64,000 bases of DNA from Sulfitobacter sp. BSw21498 (GCF_006064855.1 NZ_CP040753.1:2584001-2648000), one strand, 5' to 3'; positions 26,870-35,536 are shown, counted from the first letter of the stretch. A program made the numbers and translations. Notes: generated by a model not told the origin, from the sequence alone.

Positions 26870-28141
26870 ATGGCTACGATATCTACCACTTTGGGTATTG
26901 ATTTCGGGACGTCGAACTCTGCCGCCGGCTATGCGATAGACGGCGTGCCGCACCTAATCAACGTCGAGGCGGGGCAGAACACGCTGCCGACCGCGCTGTT
27001 TTTCGATAATGAGGAAAAGCGTATCATTTACGGGCGCGGCGCCCAAAAGGCGCTGATCGGCGGCGAGGACGGGCGGTATATGCGCGCGCTCAAAAGTCTG
27101 CTGGGGACGCCCTTGATGCGGGAAAGCCGTGTTTTGTTGGGCAAGCGCATGGATTTCATCGCCATTGTGGCGAGCTTTCTAGCGGAGTTGAAAGCAAAAG
27201 CAGAGAGCGCGACGGGCCAGAGTTTTGATCGGGCGCTGTCCGGGCGGCCCGTGATGTTCCATAGCGCCGATCCCGCGCGGGATGCGCAGGCGTTGGTGGA
27301 TCTGACCGAATGCTATACCCAAGCCGGATTCAAAGACGTCCGTTTTATGCCCGAACCAGAGGCGGCAGCACTGGCCAACCGCGCTGTGTTAGCGCCTGGC
27401 GATCTGGGGCTGATCGTCGATATTGGCGGCGGTACCTCTGACTTTACCCTTTTCCGGCAGCAAGGTGACGTCGGCATTCATATTCTTGCGAGCAAAGGCG
27501 TTCGGATCGGCGGTACAGATTTTGATCGCGAACTGAGCCTTCAGCACGTGATGCCGCATCTGGGGATGGGCGGCCAGATCAAGCATGTGTTCGGTGATGA
27601 AACCCACGCGGCTCCGCATGCCGTATTTGCCGATCTGGCGACGTGGCAGAAAATCCCGTTCCTTTATACCCGCGAACAACGCCGCGCGGTCGAGGATCTG
27701 GTGAAATACGCGGTAGAGCCGAAGCTGTTAAACCGGCTTGCTCGCGTCTTGGAAGACGAGCTTGGCCACGACATGGCCTTTGCCGTCGAGGCTGGAAAAA
27801 TTGCCGCCAATGATCCCGGTGCCCGCGCCCTGCCACAGATCGACCTCAAGATTGTTGAGCGCGGGCTGACGGTGCCGTTGCCGCAGGCGATGATGGCGGC
27901 GACCCTGTCGGGAATGTCGGCAGAGGTTGCTCAGGTGGCGACCGATCTAGCGGCGCAGGCAGATGTGAAGACCGACGCCGTGACCAAGCTGATCTTTGTC
28001 GGCGGGTCGAGCCTGATGGGGGTCATCGACCGCGCCATGCGCGACGCCTTCCCTCAGGCCGAGGTGCATCGAGGGGCTGCGATGACAGCAATCGTCGACG
28101 GGCTAGCCATCGCAGCGCCACACGCATTTTCCGACGTGTGA
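26870..28141 (+). CDS. Hsp70 family protein (YegD-like)
   Basis: A 423-residue actin-fold ATPase related to DnaK but lacking a normal C-terminal substrate-binding domain. The phosphate-1 motif is TLGIDFGTSNSAAGYA, phosphate-2 is LGLIVDIGGGTSDFTLF, and the adenosine motif is KLIFVGGSSLMGVI; GVRIGGTDFDREL is also present. I start at the ATG at 26870 because the frame before it is unlike the family. It resembles the compact YegD chaperones found beside peptidase and transport genes. It is divergent from the peptide-binding protein gene and convergent with the M20 peptidase (15 bases). Client proteins are unknown. Confidence 0.92.
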   Translation: MATISTTLGIDFGTSNSAAGYAIDGVPHLINVEAGQNTLPTALFFDNEEKRIIYGRGAQKALIGGEDGRYMRALKSLLGTPLMRESRVLLGKRMDFIAIVASFLAELKAKAESATGQSFDRALSGRPVMFHSADPARDAQALVDLTECYTQAGFKDVRFMPEPEAAALANRAVLAPGDLGLIVDIGGGTSDFTLFRQQGDVGIHILASKGVRIGGTDFDRELSLQHVMPHLGMGGQIKHVFGDETHAAPHAVFADLATWQKIPFLYTREQRRAVEDLVKYAVEPKLLNRLARVLEDELGHDMAFAVEAGKIAANDPGARALPQIDLKIVERGLTVPLPQAMMAATLSGMSAEVAQVATDLAAQADVKTDAVTKLIFVGGSSLMGVIDRAMRDAFPQAEVHRGAAMTAIVDGLAIAAPHAFSDV

Positions 28142-28156
28142 CGGCGCGGGCTGACG

Positions 28157-29437
28157 TTATTCTTTCGGGAGCAGGAGCGTCTCTAGCGCGGCACCCATAA
28201 CGCAGGCACTGTCGACCATATCGTCGATGCCGATGTATTCGTCAGGTTTATGCGCCAGCTCCAGCAGGCCCGGGCCATAGGCGATGCAGTTCTTGAGCTT
28301 GCCAATACGGTCGATGTGTTTCTGGTCATATGATCCCGGAGACGCGACGTATTCGGGCGCTTTGCCCATGATACTTTCAATCGCGTCGGCGACGGTCTTT
28401 ACGACAGGGGCATCACGGTCGGTCATCGACGGCAGGACAGAGTTCAGCTCTGTCAGTTCATAGTCAAAATCGACCCGTGTTTCGCGTAGCCCTTCCAGCA
28501 GCGCACGCACTTCGCCGCGCACCTGATCCAGTGGCTCTTCCAGCAGAAACCGCCGGTCGATGGTGATGCGGCAGCTGTCGGGGACGCAATGCGCCGGTAG
28601 CCCGTCAAAGTCCGCATCGTTTTCCTTTTGCCCGCCGTGGATAGAATTTATGTTCATCGTCGAACTACGCGCCCCTTCGGGCACCACGGGCATATCGGTG
28701 TGGCGGGCGGCCATGGCGGGGAAAAGCTTGTTTTCGAACTCGGACAGCACCGCGCCCATGTGGCGCACGGCGCAGTCGCCTAGAAACGGCATCGAGCCGT
28801 GGGCGATTTCGCCCTTGGTTTCGATCTCGGCCCACCAGCCGCCGCGGTGACCCAGACAGATACGGTCTTTTTGCAACGGCTCGGGGATGATCACATGCTG
28901 CACGCGGTCGGGGTTGAAATGCCCGTGTTCTGCCAGATAGGCGACGCCACCATAGCCGCCGGATTCCTCATCCGCCGTGCCAGAGATTTCGATGGCCCCG
29001 CTAAAGTCGGGATGTTGTTCGATAAAGGCTTCCGCCGCGATAATTGAGGCCGCCAGCCCACCCTTCATATCGCAGGTGCCTCGGCCATAGATCTTGCCAT
29101 CCGAGATTTCCGCCCCGAATGGGTCGAACGTCCAACCAGCGCCCACCTCGACCACGTCGGTATGGCTGTTAAAATGCACGCATTCGCCGGCCCTGCGTCC
29201 TTCGCGACGGGCGATGATGTTCCAGCGGGGGTATTTCTCGCTGTCGCCGGGGGTGCCAAAGGCGCGGATCAGCTGCGTCTCGAACCCGTGCTTGCGCAGA
29301 CGGGTATCGAGGTATTCGCAGATCAAACGATAGTCCTGCCCCGGCGGGTTCAGCGTCGGGATGCGGATCAAATCTTGGGTCAGAGCGATCAGGTCGTCAC
29401 GCTTGGCGATAATGGCGGTAGAGAGTGTGCTTGTCAT
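28157..29437 (-). CDS. M20 family peptidase/deacylase (ArgE/DapE group)
   Basis: A 426-residue cytosolic zinc amidohydrolase. Metal ligands are visible: H92 and D94 in HFNSHTDVVEVG, D123 in GRGTCDMKGG, and E157/E158 in GTADEESGG. A dimerisation domain (about 200-330) and a C-terminal domain follow. The group includes acetylornithine deacetylase and succinyl-diaminopimelate desuccinylase; the length and sequence fit the less specific ArgE/DapE branch. Its position with a peptide transporter and a P1 peptidase suggests hydrolysis of an imported N-acyl amino acid or peptide. It is leftward, 100 bases downstream of the PLP enzyme gene. Confidence 0.92.
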   Translation of the reverse strand: MTSTLSTAIIAKRDDLIALTQDLIRIPTLNPPGQDYRLICEYLDTRLRKHGFETQLIRAFGTPGDSEKYPRWNIIARREGRRAGECVHFNSHTDVVEVGAGWTFDPFGAEISDGKIYGRGTCDMKGGLAASIIAAEAFIEQHPDFSGAIEISGTADEESGGYGGVAYLAEHGHFNPDRVQHVIIPEPLQKDRICLGHRGGWWAEIETKGEIAHGSMPFLGDCAVRHMGAVLSEFENKLFPAMAARHTDMPVVPEGARSSTMNINSIHGGQKENDADFDGLPAHCVPDSCRITIDRRFLLEEPLDQVRGEVRALLEGLRETRVDFDYELTELNSVLPSMTDRDAPVVKTVADAIESIMGKAPEYVASPGSYDQKHIDRIGKLKNCIAYGPGLLELAHKPDEYIGIDDMVDSACVMGAALETLLLPKE

Positions 29438-29537
29438 GACGCCATGTTTGAACGGTCGTTCATATATGGCAAGCAGAGTTTGCTGTTCTCCTGTCGGATT
29501 TGAGTTTATTTTGCAAAATGAAGCCGCGACCGGGCGT

Positions 29538-30788
29538 TTATGCAGCGATGTCCTTCATCGCGGTGAGCAGGGCGCGGACTTCGTCCATCGAATTGTAATG
29601 GCACAGAGACACGCGTACCGCAGCATCCAGCCCCAGCGGGGTTAGGATGTTGCCAGAATAGTGATCGGCCTTGCGCACGTGGGTCCGGATCCCTTGGGCG
29701 TTGAGCTTTGACACGATATCCGCAGCGGGCAGCGTGTCGAGCGTGAACGATACCAACCCCTCGCGGTCGGGGTTGTCTGTTCCGCCAAGGATGGTGACAC
29801 CCGCGAGATCAGCAAGACCGGCAAGGTTGCCTGTACCGAACATCAGCGCGTTGGTAAGCTGATGTTCATGCGCGTGGATTGCAGCCGCGGCGGCTTCGAT
29901 ACGTGCGCGCGGATCGCTGGCGTCGGATACTTGCGTCCCCAGCCAGTCAAAATAACGCACCACATCCGAAAATGTCGCATAGGCCCCCGTGTCTCGGGTA
30001 CCCATTTCCCAGTTGCCAGCGGGACCGTTTGCCAGTGTTTCAATCGGCAGCGCGGATAGGCGATCGGAGGCCCATGCGATGCCATAGCCGTGGCGCGAGA
30101 ACAGTTTGTAGGGCGAGATCACATAGCCGTCGATGTCGTAGCTGGCGATGTCGATATGGCCGTGGCTGGCGTGCTGGATGCCATCAACAAAGATAAAGGC
30201 GTCGGGAGAGACGGCGCGGATCGCGGCGCTGATGCCCGCCACATCGTTGGCAATTCCTGTAACTGGCGAGGTGTGCAAAATCGTAGCGACGCGCACCTCG
30301 GGTGACATCAACGCGGCGTAGGCGTCGGGCGTGACCTGCCCGGTGGCGTTGTCATGGGGTACGCTGATATAGGGTTTGCCCGCGACATCGGCCCAGTGTT
30401 GCGCGGCGCTGCGCGAGGCGGGGTGTTCGACGGTGGACCCGATGACGGCCCCTTCTGCGCTGCCCATGACCGCGGTGCGGATCAGCCGGAACGACAGCTC
30501 GGTCCCGCTTTCGCCAACAAAGAACTGGCCGTCGGGCGCGTTAAAGAACAGCGCCATGTCGGCGCGAGCCTTTTTGATAACATCGACCAGCGCATGGGAT
30601 GCCGGATTATCGCGGCCTTGGTTGTCAGGGATCGCCGCGAATTTGCCAGAAGTATCGACGACAGATTTCAGCGTTAGCGCGCCGCCAGCGTTTTCGAAAA
30701 ACACGCGCGGACCCTGAAACGGGCAGTTGTCTACATGGGCAAAGCTGTCGCGGATTGCTGTCATGAGTTTGGGATTATCGGTGAACAT
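29538..30788 (-). CDS. Class V aminotransferase-fold PLP enzyme (cysteine desulfurase-like)
   Basis: A 416-residue fold-type I PLP enzyme. It has VFFENAGGALTLKSVV at the N-terminus, the cofactor-binding HTSPVTGIANDVAGI and FIFVDGIQHASHGHIDI (Asp202 near the pyridine). The Schiff-base lysine is Lys228 in YVISPYKLFSRHGYG. It looks like the cysteine desulfurase/isopenicillin epimerase-like branch, but no active-site Cys is evident. It probably acts on an amino compound released by the adjacent M20 enzyme. Leftward, likely co-transcribed with that gene. Exact reaction unknown. Confidence 0.88.
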   Translation of the reverse strand: MFTDNPKLMTAIRDSFAHVDNCPFQGPRVFFENAGGALTLKSVVDTSGKFAAIPDNQGRDNPASHALVDVIKKARADMALFFNAPDGQFFVGESGTELSFRLIRTAVMGSAEGAVIGSTVEHPASRSAAQHWADVAGKPYISVPHDNATGQVTPDAYAALMSPEVRVATILHTSPVTGIANDVAGISAAIRAVSPDAFIFVDGIQHASHGHIDIASYDIDGYVISPYKLFSRHGYGIAWASDRLSALPIETLANGPAGNWEMGTRDTGAYATFSDVVRYFDWLGTQVSDASDPRARIEAAAAAIHAHEHQLTNALMFGTGNLAGLADLAGVTILGGTDNPDREGLVSFTLDTLPAADIVSKLNAQGIRTHVRKADHYSGNILTPLGLDAAVRVSLCHYNSMDEVRALLTAMKDIAA

Positions 30789-30908
30789 TCTAGCGCTCCG
30801 CTACGTTACTTTGTGTGCTTATGCAGTTTCTGCGCTAGTTTGAGGCTGGATAACAATGGTATTTTAAGGCCTCGGCCCTATTCCTTAGCCTTTTTCAGGA
30901 GCGTAGAC

Positions 30909-31760
30909 ATGGCCCCTCTTATTCAACGCAGGGTTTCGCGCAAGAAATCGCAAGATGCGCAGGCCGAAGAGAAATCTGTGAGCGAAGCGACGGCCCTGTC
31001 GCCCAAGCTGATTTACGAGGTTATCCGCCGCGAGGGCGAGGAAGAGCTGGCGCGCAGCAAGCGGTCTTTGATCTGGTCGGGGATCGCCGCTGGTATCATG
31101 ATCAGCCTGTCGGTTTTGGGCGAGGCGGTGTTTCGCACCTATCTGCCCGACACGCCGCACCGGTTTCTGATCGAAAATCTGGGCTATTCGCTGGGATTTC
31201 TGGCCGTGATCATGGGCCGGATGCAGTTGTTTACTGAAAACACCATTACCACCGTTTTGCCAATCATGCGGGCCAAGACTTGGCATTCGCTGATGTGCAT
31301 GTTCCGTCTGTGGGGGGTCGTACTGACGGCGAATGTGGTGGGCGCATTTGCCGCCGCGATGCTGTTTCTGTGGACGCCGGCCATCTCGCCCGATGTGCTG
31401 TCGTCGATACTTGACCTGTCGCATCACGCAACCAGCATGGGGGCCTATCAGGGGTTCTGGCGGGCTATACCGGCGGGGGTGATTGTGGCGCTCATCGTTT
31501 GGATGATGCCGCAGGCGGATGAGACGTCTTTTTTCCTGATCCTGGTATTCACTTGGCTCATCGCAGCAGGGGACTTTGCGCATATTGTTGCGGGGTCGGT
31601 TGAGATGGCGGTGATGATCCTGGACGGTCAGCTTGGCTTGTTTGCAGCGGTGTTCGAGTTTTTCCTACCGGTGCTTGCGGGCAACATCGTCGGAGGAACG
31701 ATCATCTTTACGCTCGTCGCTTGGGGTCAAGTGCGCGATGAGGTAGAAGAAAACAAGTAG
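30909..31760 (+). CDS. Formate/nitrite transporter (FNT) family protein, YfdC-like
   Basis: A 283-residue inner-membrane channel with six helices after a charged cytosolic N-terminus of about 50 residues (RKKSQDAQAEEKSVSEATALS). SLGFLAVIMGRMQLFTENTITTVLPIM and FAHIVAGSVEMAV are the two half-helix (omega-loop) blocks of the FNT family. The AGGAG before the ATG at 30909 decides the start. The second block retains the conserved His in FAHIVAG that gates monovalent acids. The long N-terminus and helix sequence fit the YfdC-like branch rather than FocA/NirC. No pyruvate-formate lyase or nitrite gene is nearby, so substrate is open. Confidence 0.88.
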   Translation: MAPLIQRRVSRKKSQDAQAEEKSVSEATALSPKLIYEVIRREGEEELARSKRSLIWSGIAAGIMISLSVLGEAVFRTYLPDTPHRFLIENLGYSLGFLAVIMGRMQLFTENTITTVLPIMRAKTWHSLMCMFRLWGVVLTANVVGAFAAAMLFLWTPAISPDVLSSILDLSHHATSMGAYQGFWRAIPAGVIVALIVWMMPQADETSFFLILVFTWLIAAGDFAHIVAGSVEMAVMILDGQLGLFAAVFEFFLPVLAGNIVGGTIIFTLVAWGQVRDEVEENK

Positions 31761-31814
31761 GCGAATAATTGATGCGGTAGCTGTAGCGGCTGCAGGAGAC
31801 AAGGATCAGGGCTT

Positions 31815-32741
31815 TTGGCAGAAAAATCAGTGGGCATCTTCAAGCTGTACTGGGACGCGTTGAAGGCAGCGCTGGTTGATATCGCCGATAAAAACGTATC
31901 GCTGATCGCTGCGGGGGTGGCGTTTTATGCGATGCTGTCGCTGTTTCCGGCGATTGCGGCGTTGGTCACGATCCTCAGCCTGATTTCGGACCCGGTCGTT
32001 GTAATTGCCCAGCTAGAGGACATGCGTGGCCTTCTGCCGAATGATGTCTATGATATTTTGAACGATCAGGTCGTTTCTTTGGTGACGACCAGCACTGGCA
32101 AGCTCGGCTGGGCGGGTGCTGTCTCTGTTCTGGTGGCGATGTGGTCGGCGCGAGCGGGCGTTGGCGCGATGATGATCGGTTTGAACAGCGTCTATAGTGA
32201 GCGAAACAGGAACGCCGCACGGCATTATTTCCGCGCGCTTACGCTGACTGCTACCTTAGTGCTGGTCGGATTGATTGCACTTGTGACGGTGGTGATTGCG
32301 CCGATCGTCCTGTCGTTTATCCCGATGGGCGTGTTCGGTTATTTCGTGGCAGAGGTCATCCGATGGAGCATCGCAATCCTAGTTTTGTTGGCCGGTGTGG
32401 GCGTGCTCTATCGATTTGGACCGAACCGTCGCGCCGCGCGGATCGGCTGGCTTACATGGGGTGCTGTCTTTGCGGTATTTTCATGGGCCGTCGTGTCGAT
32501 CGCATTCAGCTATTACGTGGCGAACTTTGGGAATTATAATCAGGTCTATGGGTCCATCGGGGCTGTCATCGCCATGCTGGTCTGGCTGTGGATCAGCAGT
32601 TTTCTGGTGTTGATGGGGGCCTCGTGGAACGCACAGGTCGAACTGCGCACACGTCCTGACAGCACCATCGGGCCTGATCGGCCGCGGGGGAACCGGGGCG
32701 CGTATGTTGCGGATAATCTGGTCGGTTTTTCAGAGGAATAA
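31815..32741 (+). CDS. YihY/BrkB family inner-membrane protein
   Basis: A 308-residue protein with six predicted membrane helices. It has the family landmarks VSLIAAGVAFYAMLSLFPAIAALVTI, VSVLVAMWSARAGVGAMMIGLNSVY and GSIGAVIAMLVWLWISSFLVLMGA (read in parts). It starts at a TTG after AAGGATCAGGG, 54 bases downstream of the FNT gene, so the two are likely co-transcribed. BrkB proteins were once called RNase BN, but that activity belongs to another gene; their real role is uncharacterised. The C-terminal tail is hydrophilic. Confidence 0.92.
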   Translation: MAEKSVGIFKLYWDALKAALVDIADKNVSLIAAGVAFYAMLSLFPAIAALVTILSLISDPVVVIAQLEDMRGLLPNDVYDILNDQVVSLVTTSTGKLGWAGAVSVLVAMWSARAGVGAMMIGLNSVYSERNRNAARHYFRALTLTATLVLVGLIALVTVVIAPIVLSFIPMGVFGYFVAEVIRWSIAILVLLAGVGVLYRFGPNRRAARIGWLTWGAVFAVFSWAVVSIAFSYYVANFGNYNQVYGSIGAVIAMLVWLWISSFLVLMGASWNAQVELRTRPDSTIGPDRPRGNRGAYVADNLVGFSEE

Positions 32742-32744
32742 CTG

Positions 32745-33473
32745 CTACATCAACGGACGTTTGGTCGGTTTGCTTCGTTCCGTCTCGGCCACCTCTGCGA
32801 GCCTGTCCAGATCGTTAACCTGCAACACCTGGTCGGACCACGACGCAAGCTGCTGATCACGCAGCTTTGCAAGGGTTTTATTGGTGTGGACCAGCGACAG
32901 GCCCAAAGCATCCGCCAGATCGCGCTGTGTAAAGGGAAGGGGCATCGTATTGTTGGTGACCATACCCAGTCCTATACCGCGTTCAAAGAACTTGAGCATC
33001 GCCCATGACACGGCCTGCAAGGCGGTGCGTTGACCGACAGTGGCCAGCGTCTCGCCGAGGAAATGTTCCTCGATTGCAGCGAGCCACGTGATGTCGAAGG
33101 CGCGATTGGGGTTACTGCGGAAAAAGGTCCAGAAGTCGGATCGATTGAACACACACATACGCATATGGGTGCGCGCATCAATGCTATGCCCCATTTCGCC
33201 CAGCATACCGGCCTGTAGCCCAAGGAAATCACCCGGGAAAACGAAATTGATGACTTGTCGTTCGCCATTGTCCAGCGACCTATGGCGAATCCCCATGCCC
33301 GAAAGCACGGTATAGAGTTGGGGGGAGTTTGATCCTTGCATCAGGATTGTGGTGCCGGGATCGACGGATAGCTCGCCAACCTTGAATTTCTTCATGAATT
33401 CGAGCTCTTCCCGTGTCATCGTGACAAAGGCGTCTTTTTTGTGAAGCGGACAATAACGACAATCGATACCCAT
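32745..33473 (-). CDS. Crp/Fnr family transcriptional regulator
   Basis: A 242-residue regulator with a cyclic-nucleotide-binding-like barrel (residues 20-125, including VFPGDFLGLQAGML) and a C-terminal winged helix. TQRDLADALGLSLVHTNKTLAKL is the recognition-helix region. Cys5 and Cys8 (GIDCRYCPLH) and Cys107 are present, but the third N-terminal Cys of FNR is absent, so a 4Fe-4S cluster is doubtful. I chose the ATG at 33471-33473, with AGGAA eight bases upstream; a longer TTG frame exists. It ends four bases after the YihY stop on the opposite strand. It is divergent from the receiver-like gene at 33557. Target genes are not known. Confidence 0.9.
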   Translation of the reverse strand: MGIDCRYCPLHKKDAFVTMTREELEFMKKFKVGELSVDPGTTILMQGSNSPQLYTVLSGMGIRHRSLDNGERQVINFVFPGDFLGLQAGMLGEMGHSIDARTHMRMCVFNRSDFWTFFRSNPNRAFDITWLAAIEEHFLGETLATVGQRTALQAVSWAMLKFFERGIGLGMVTNNTMPLPFTQRDLADALGLSLVHTNKTLAKLRDQQLASWSDQVLQVNDLDRLAEVAETERSKPTKRPLM

Positions 33474-33556
33474 TAAAAAATTCCTAACTCGTATGTCATA
33501 GTTTAACGCGATGCCGGACAAAACTTGCTACACTTGCGTCAACAGAAAGGCGCGTT

Positions 33557-33913
33557 GTGATTCCTTTTTTCGTCTTTGATAAAGACCCGATTGTTCGGGC
33601 GGATGTGGTCGATATCCTTGAACAGGCATGCGGCTGCACTGCTCTGTTTGTGTCCGAGAGCCTGACGGCATTTGTACAGGACCTGCATAGCTGTTCTGCC
33701 CAAGCGGTCGCGCTTATATCTGGCACGAAGAACGATTTGGCAGAACTTTTTGCCTACGATCTGCCCAAATCCAACGTTGCCTATGTTTTATACGGCCAAG
33801 GTCTGGCTCTCCCCGAGCAGTATGTCTTTTCTGTCGTCGACCGGCCTTTCACCAATGAAACCATGATGCAAGGCGTCAGTGACGCGCTTGCTTCCCTGCG
33901 TTTAGTCCGTTGA
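33557..33913 (+). CDS. Degenerate receiver-domain-like protein
   Basis: A 118-residue single-domain protein starting at GTG after AAAGG. The pattern of hydrophobic strands (PFFVFDKDPIVRADVVDIL, AQAVALISG, VAYVLYGQ, VFSVVDRPFT) fits the alternating fold of response-regulator receivers. The acidic pair Asp8/Asp10 is kept, but the phosphoacceptor strand ends ALISGTKND with no Asp at the expected place, and the conserved Lys is replaced (DRPF). It is therefore probably not phosphorylated in the normal way. It lies beside the general stress locus and a Crp/Fnr gene. Its end overlaps the holin-like gene by 38 bases, tail to tail. Family assignment is by fold pattern only. Confidence 0.55.
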   Translation: MIPFFVFDKDPIVRADVVDILEQACGCTALFVSESLTAFVQDLHSCSAQAVALISGTKNDLAELFAYDLPKSNVAYVLYGQGLALPEQYVFSVVDRPFTNETMMQGVSDALASLRLVR

Positions 33914-34253
33914 CGAAAGCCATAATGATCGCAGCAATTCCGCCAACGCCGCCAGTAGCTTGGGCCTGTTGCATTGCTTGTGCACGCAAGGCCGCTTCGC
34001 GTTTTTGAAGCCGAATTGCGCGGGCACGGATCGACAGGGCGGCGATCAGGACAAAGCCGAGCCCAAAGAACAAGCTACCCAAAATCAGGCACGCCACCAA
34101 AGCCGATGTGAACGTCAGCAGAAACAGCCAAAAGGCAACTGCAAGAAATGCCCCACCTACAATAAGGCAGAGCATTGCGCCGAAACCAATCGCTGCGGTT
34201 TGCGCAGTTCGGGTCGCCTTGAGGGCAACCCTATCTGTCACATATTCGAACAT
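33876..34253 (-). CDS. Phage holin family (Phage_holin_3_6-type) membrane protein
   Basis: A 125-residue inner-membrane protein with two adjacent hydrophobic helices (about residues 20-45 and 52-75) and a basic, amphipathic tail (RARAIRLQKREAALRAQAMQQ). This is the arrangement of the Actinobacterial/alphaproteobacterial 'holin superfamily III' proteins that accompany DUF883/YqjD-type genes. It is not a phage lysis gene in this setting. Its ATG touches the stop of the DUF883 gene, so both are translated from one message. The pair probably belongs to the envelope stress response. Confidence 0.75.
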   Translation of the reverse strand: MFEYVTDRVALKATRTAQTAAIGFGAMLCLIVGGAFLAVAFWLFLLTFTSALVACLILGSLFFGLGFVLIAALSIRARAIRLQKREAALRAQAMQQAQATGGVGGIAAIIMAFVNGLNAGKQARH

Positions 34254-34555
34254 CAGCGACGTGTCGCGAACAGACCGGCGATGAACCCGACACCAGCAGC
34301 GATGCCCAGGGCGGCAGTGGGTTGAGTGCGTACGAAGTCTTCGGCGGTTTTTTGGGCTTCTAGTGCCTTATCGCGACCGGAGTTTGCTATATCCTGAGCG
34401 GTGGATTTCGCCGTTGAGGCGGCCTCGGCGCTTTTGGCTTTGGTTAGATCTGCCATCGTGCTTGTCAGAGACGCAATGTCGTCTTTCAAGACGCTCAGCT
34501 GAATTGAAATGTCATCGACAGACAGAGCTTTTGTGTTGGTTACGTCCTTGGCCAT
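34253..34555 (-). CDS. DUF883 (ElaB/YqjD-like) membrane-anchored protein
   Basis: A 100-residue protein. Residues 15-75 form an amphipathic helix (LSVLKDDIASLTSTMADLTKAKSAEAAS, read in parts). The C-terminus has a short hydrophobic anchor AALGIAAGVGFIAGLFATRR, the layout of ElaB/YqjD/YgaM proteins, which sit in the inner membrane and bind ribosomes in stationary phase in Escherichia coli. GGAG six bases before the ATG fixes the start at 34553-34555. A canonical EcfG promoter lies just upstream. It is the first gene of a two-gene operon with the holin-like protein. Confidence 0.85.
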   Translation of the reverse strand: MAKDVTNTKALSVDDISIQLSVLKDDIASLTSTMADLTKAKSAEAASTAKSTAQDIANSGRDKALEAQKTAEDFVRTQPTAALGIAAGVGFIAGLFATRR

Positions 34556-34588
34556 GGTGATCTCCAATATTCATGTGTTCACCAACCA

Positions 34589-34613
34589 AACGCGTCCTGT
34601 GGGTATAAGTTCC
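34589..34613 (-). promoter_or_regulatory. EcfG-type promoter of the DUF883/holin-like operon
   Basis: On the minus strand GGAAC (34613-34609), exactly 16 bases, then CGTT (34592-34589). This is the full general-stress sigma consensus, 34 bases upstream of the start codon and within 2.5 kb of the ecfG gene itself. Confidence 0.75.
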
Positions 34614-34647
34614 GACGCAATGTGTTTCACGTGGCACATCGCGGATA

Positions 34648-34677
34648 AAAAAAGGCCACGGTGGAACCCGTGGCCTT
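34648..34677. terminator. Bidirectional terminator between the phyR and DUF883 genes
   Basis: AAAAGGCCACGG pairs perfectly with CCGTGGCCTTTT (12 bp, 6-base loop). Leftward reading gives a T-run, ending phyR transcription. Confidence 0.85.
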
Positions 34678-34699
34678 TTGTACGATGGTAATATTTAGC

Positions 34700-35509
34700 T
34701 TAGCTGTTCAGCGTCTCTGTCGAAGAGAAGAACATCGCCTGCGAAACAGCAGAAACAACCTGATCCACAGTATATGGTTTCGAGATCAGGAACGCGGGCT
34801 CGGGCTTGTCGCCGGTCAGCAGGCGTTCGGGAAAGGCTGTGATGAAGATAACCGGACGGTTGCCCAGGTCGCGCAGCAGGTCGTTAACTGCATCGATACC
34901 GGAGGAGTTGTCGGCCAATTGAATGTCGGCGAGGATCAGGTCCGGCACGTCGGCTTTGCCCAGCTTCACGGCCTCTTCACGGGTGCGTGCAACACCAGTG
35001 ACTCGGTGACCCATCTCGGCAACGATGGATTCGATATCCATCGCGATAATTGCCTCGTCTTCGATAATCATGACCGAACCGGTTACGCTATCGGCCATCT
35101 CGCGACGCGCAATCTGCACCAGCTGGCTGGCTTCGGTTTCTTCAACGCCGATGATTTGACCGACCTCTTTGAACGAAAACCCTTCAATCGTGTGAAGCAG
35201 CAACGCTTCGCGGCTGTGGTTGGTCAGCTTGGCGAGGTGTTTTTGCGCTTTGGCCCGCAGACCGCTTTCGCCTTCTTCAACAGGTGCACCGGCACTGGCC
35301 CAAATGCCGTACAACACCCGAAAAACACCCGTACGCGTATCGACACCATCCAGAACCGAACGATCCGTCAAGATCGCTTCGAGCGACGCGGCTGCAAAAG
35401 CATCGCCGCTGTTTTGACTACCGGTAAGAGCGCGCGCGTAGCGACGCAGGTAAGGAAGGCATTCACCCAACGCATCGCTGACACTTGGTGTTTCGGTGAC
35501 ATCCGTCAT
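34700..35509 (-). CDS. phyR: General stress response regulator PhyR (anti-anti-sigma factor)
   Basis: A 269-residue protein joining a sigma-factor-like N-terminal domain to a C-terminal receiver. Residues 10-140 mimic sigma-2/sigma-4 regions (LGECLPYLRRYARALTGS; SREALLLHTIEGFSFKEVGQIIGV). The receiver has acidic residues E150/D151, the phosphoacceptor Asp195 in DLILADIQLAD, and Lys in ISKPY. On phosphorylation PhyR binds NepR and frees EcfG. It is divergent from nepR-ecfG, the standard alphaproteobacterial arrangement. The 108 bases between carry a palindromic EcfG-like element. Confidence 0.97.
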   Translation of the reverse strand: MTDVTETPSVSDALGECLPYLRRYARALTGSQNSGDAFAAASLEAILTDRSVLDGVDTRTGVFRVLYGIWASAGAPVEEGESGLRAKAQKHLAKLTNHSREALLLHTIEGFSFKEVGQIIGVEETEASQLVQIARREMADSVTGSVMIIEDEAIIAMDIESIVAEMGHRVTGVARTREEAVKLGKADVPDLILADIQLADNSSGIDAVNDLLRDLGNRPVIFITAFPERLLTGDKPEPAFLISKPYTVDQVVSAVSQAMFFSSTETLNS

Positions 35510-35536
35510 TTATTGTCGTCCTTTTAAAATATTTCT

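Noticed and set aside
33876..34253. Holin-like gene as a sign of a prophage
   Set aside because: No other phage genes are present, and the pairing with a DUF883 gene and an EcfG promoter points to a housekeeping stress function.
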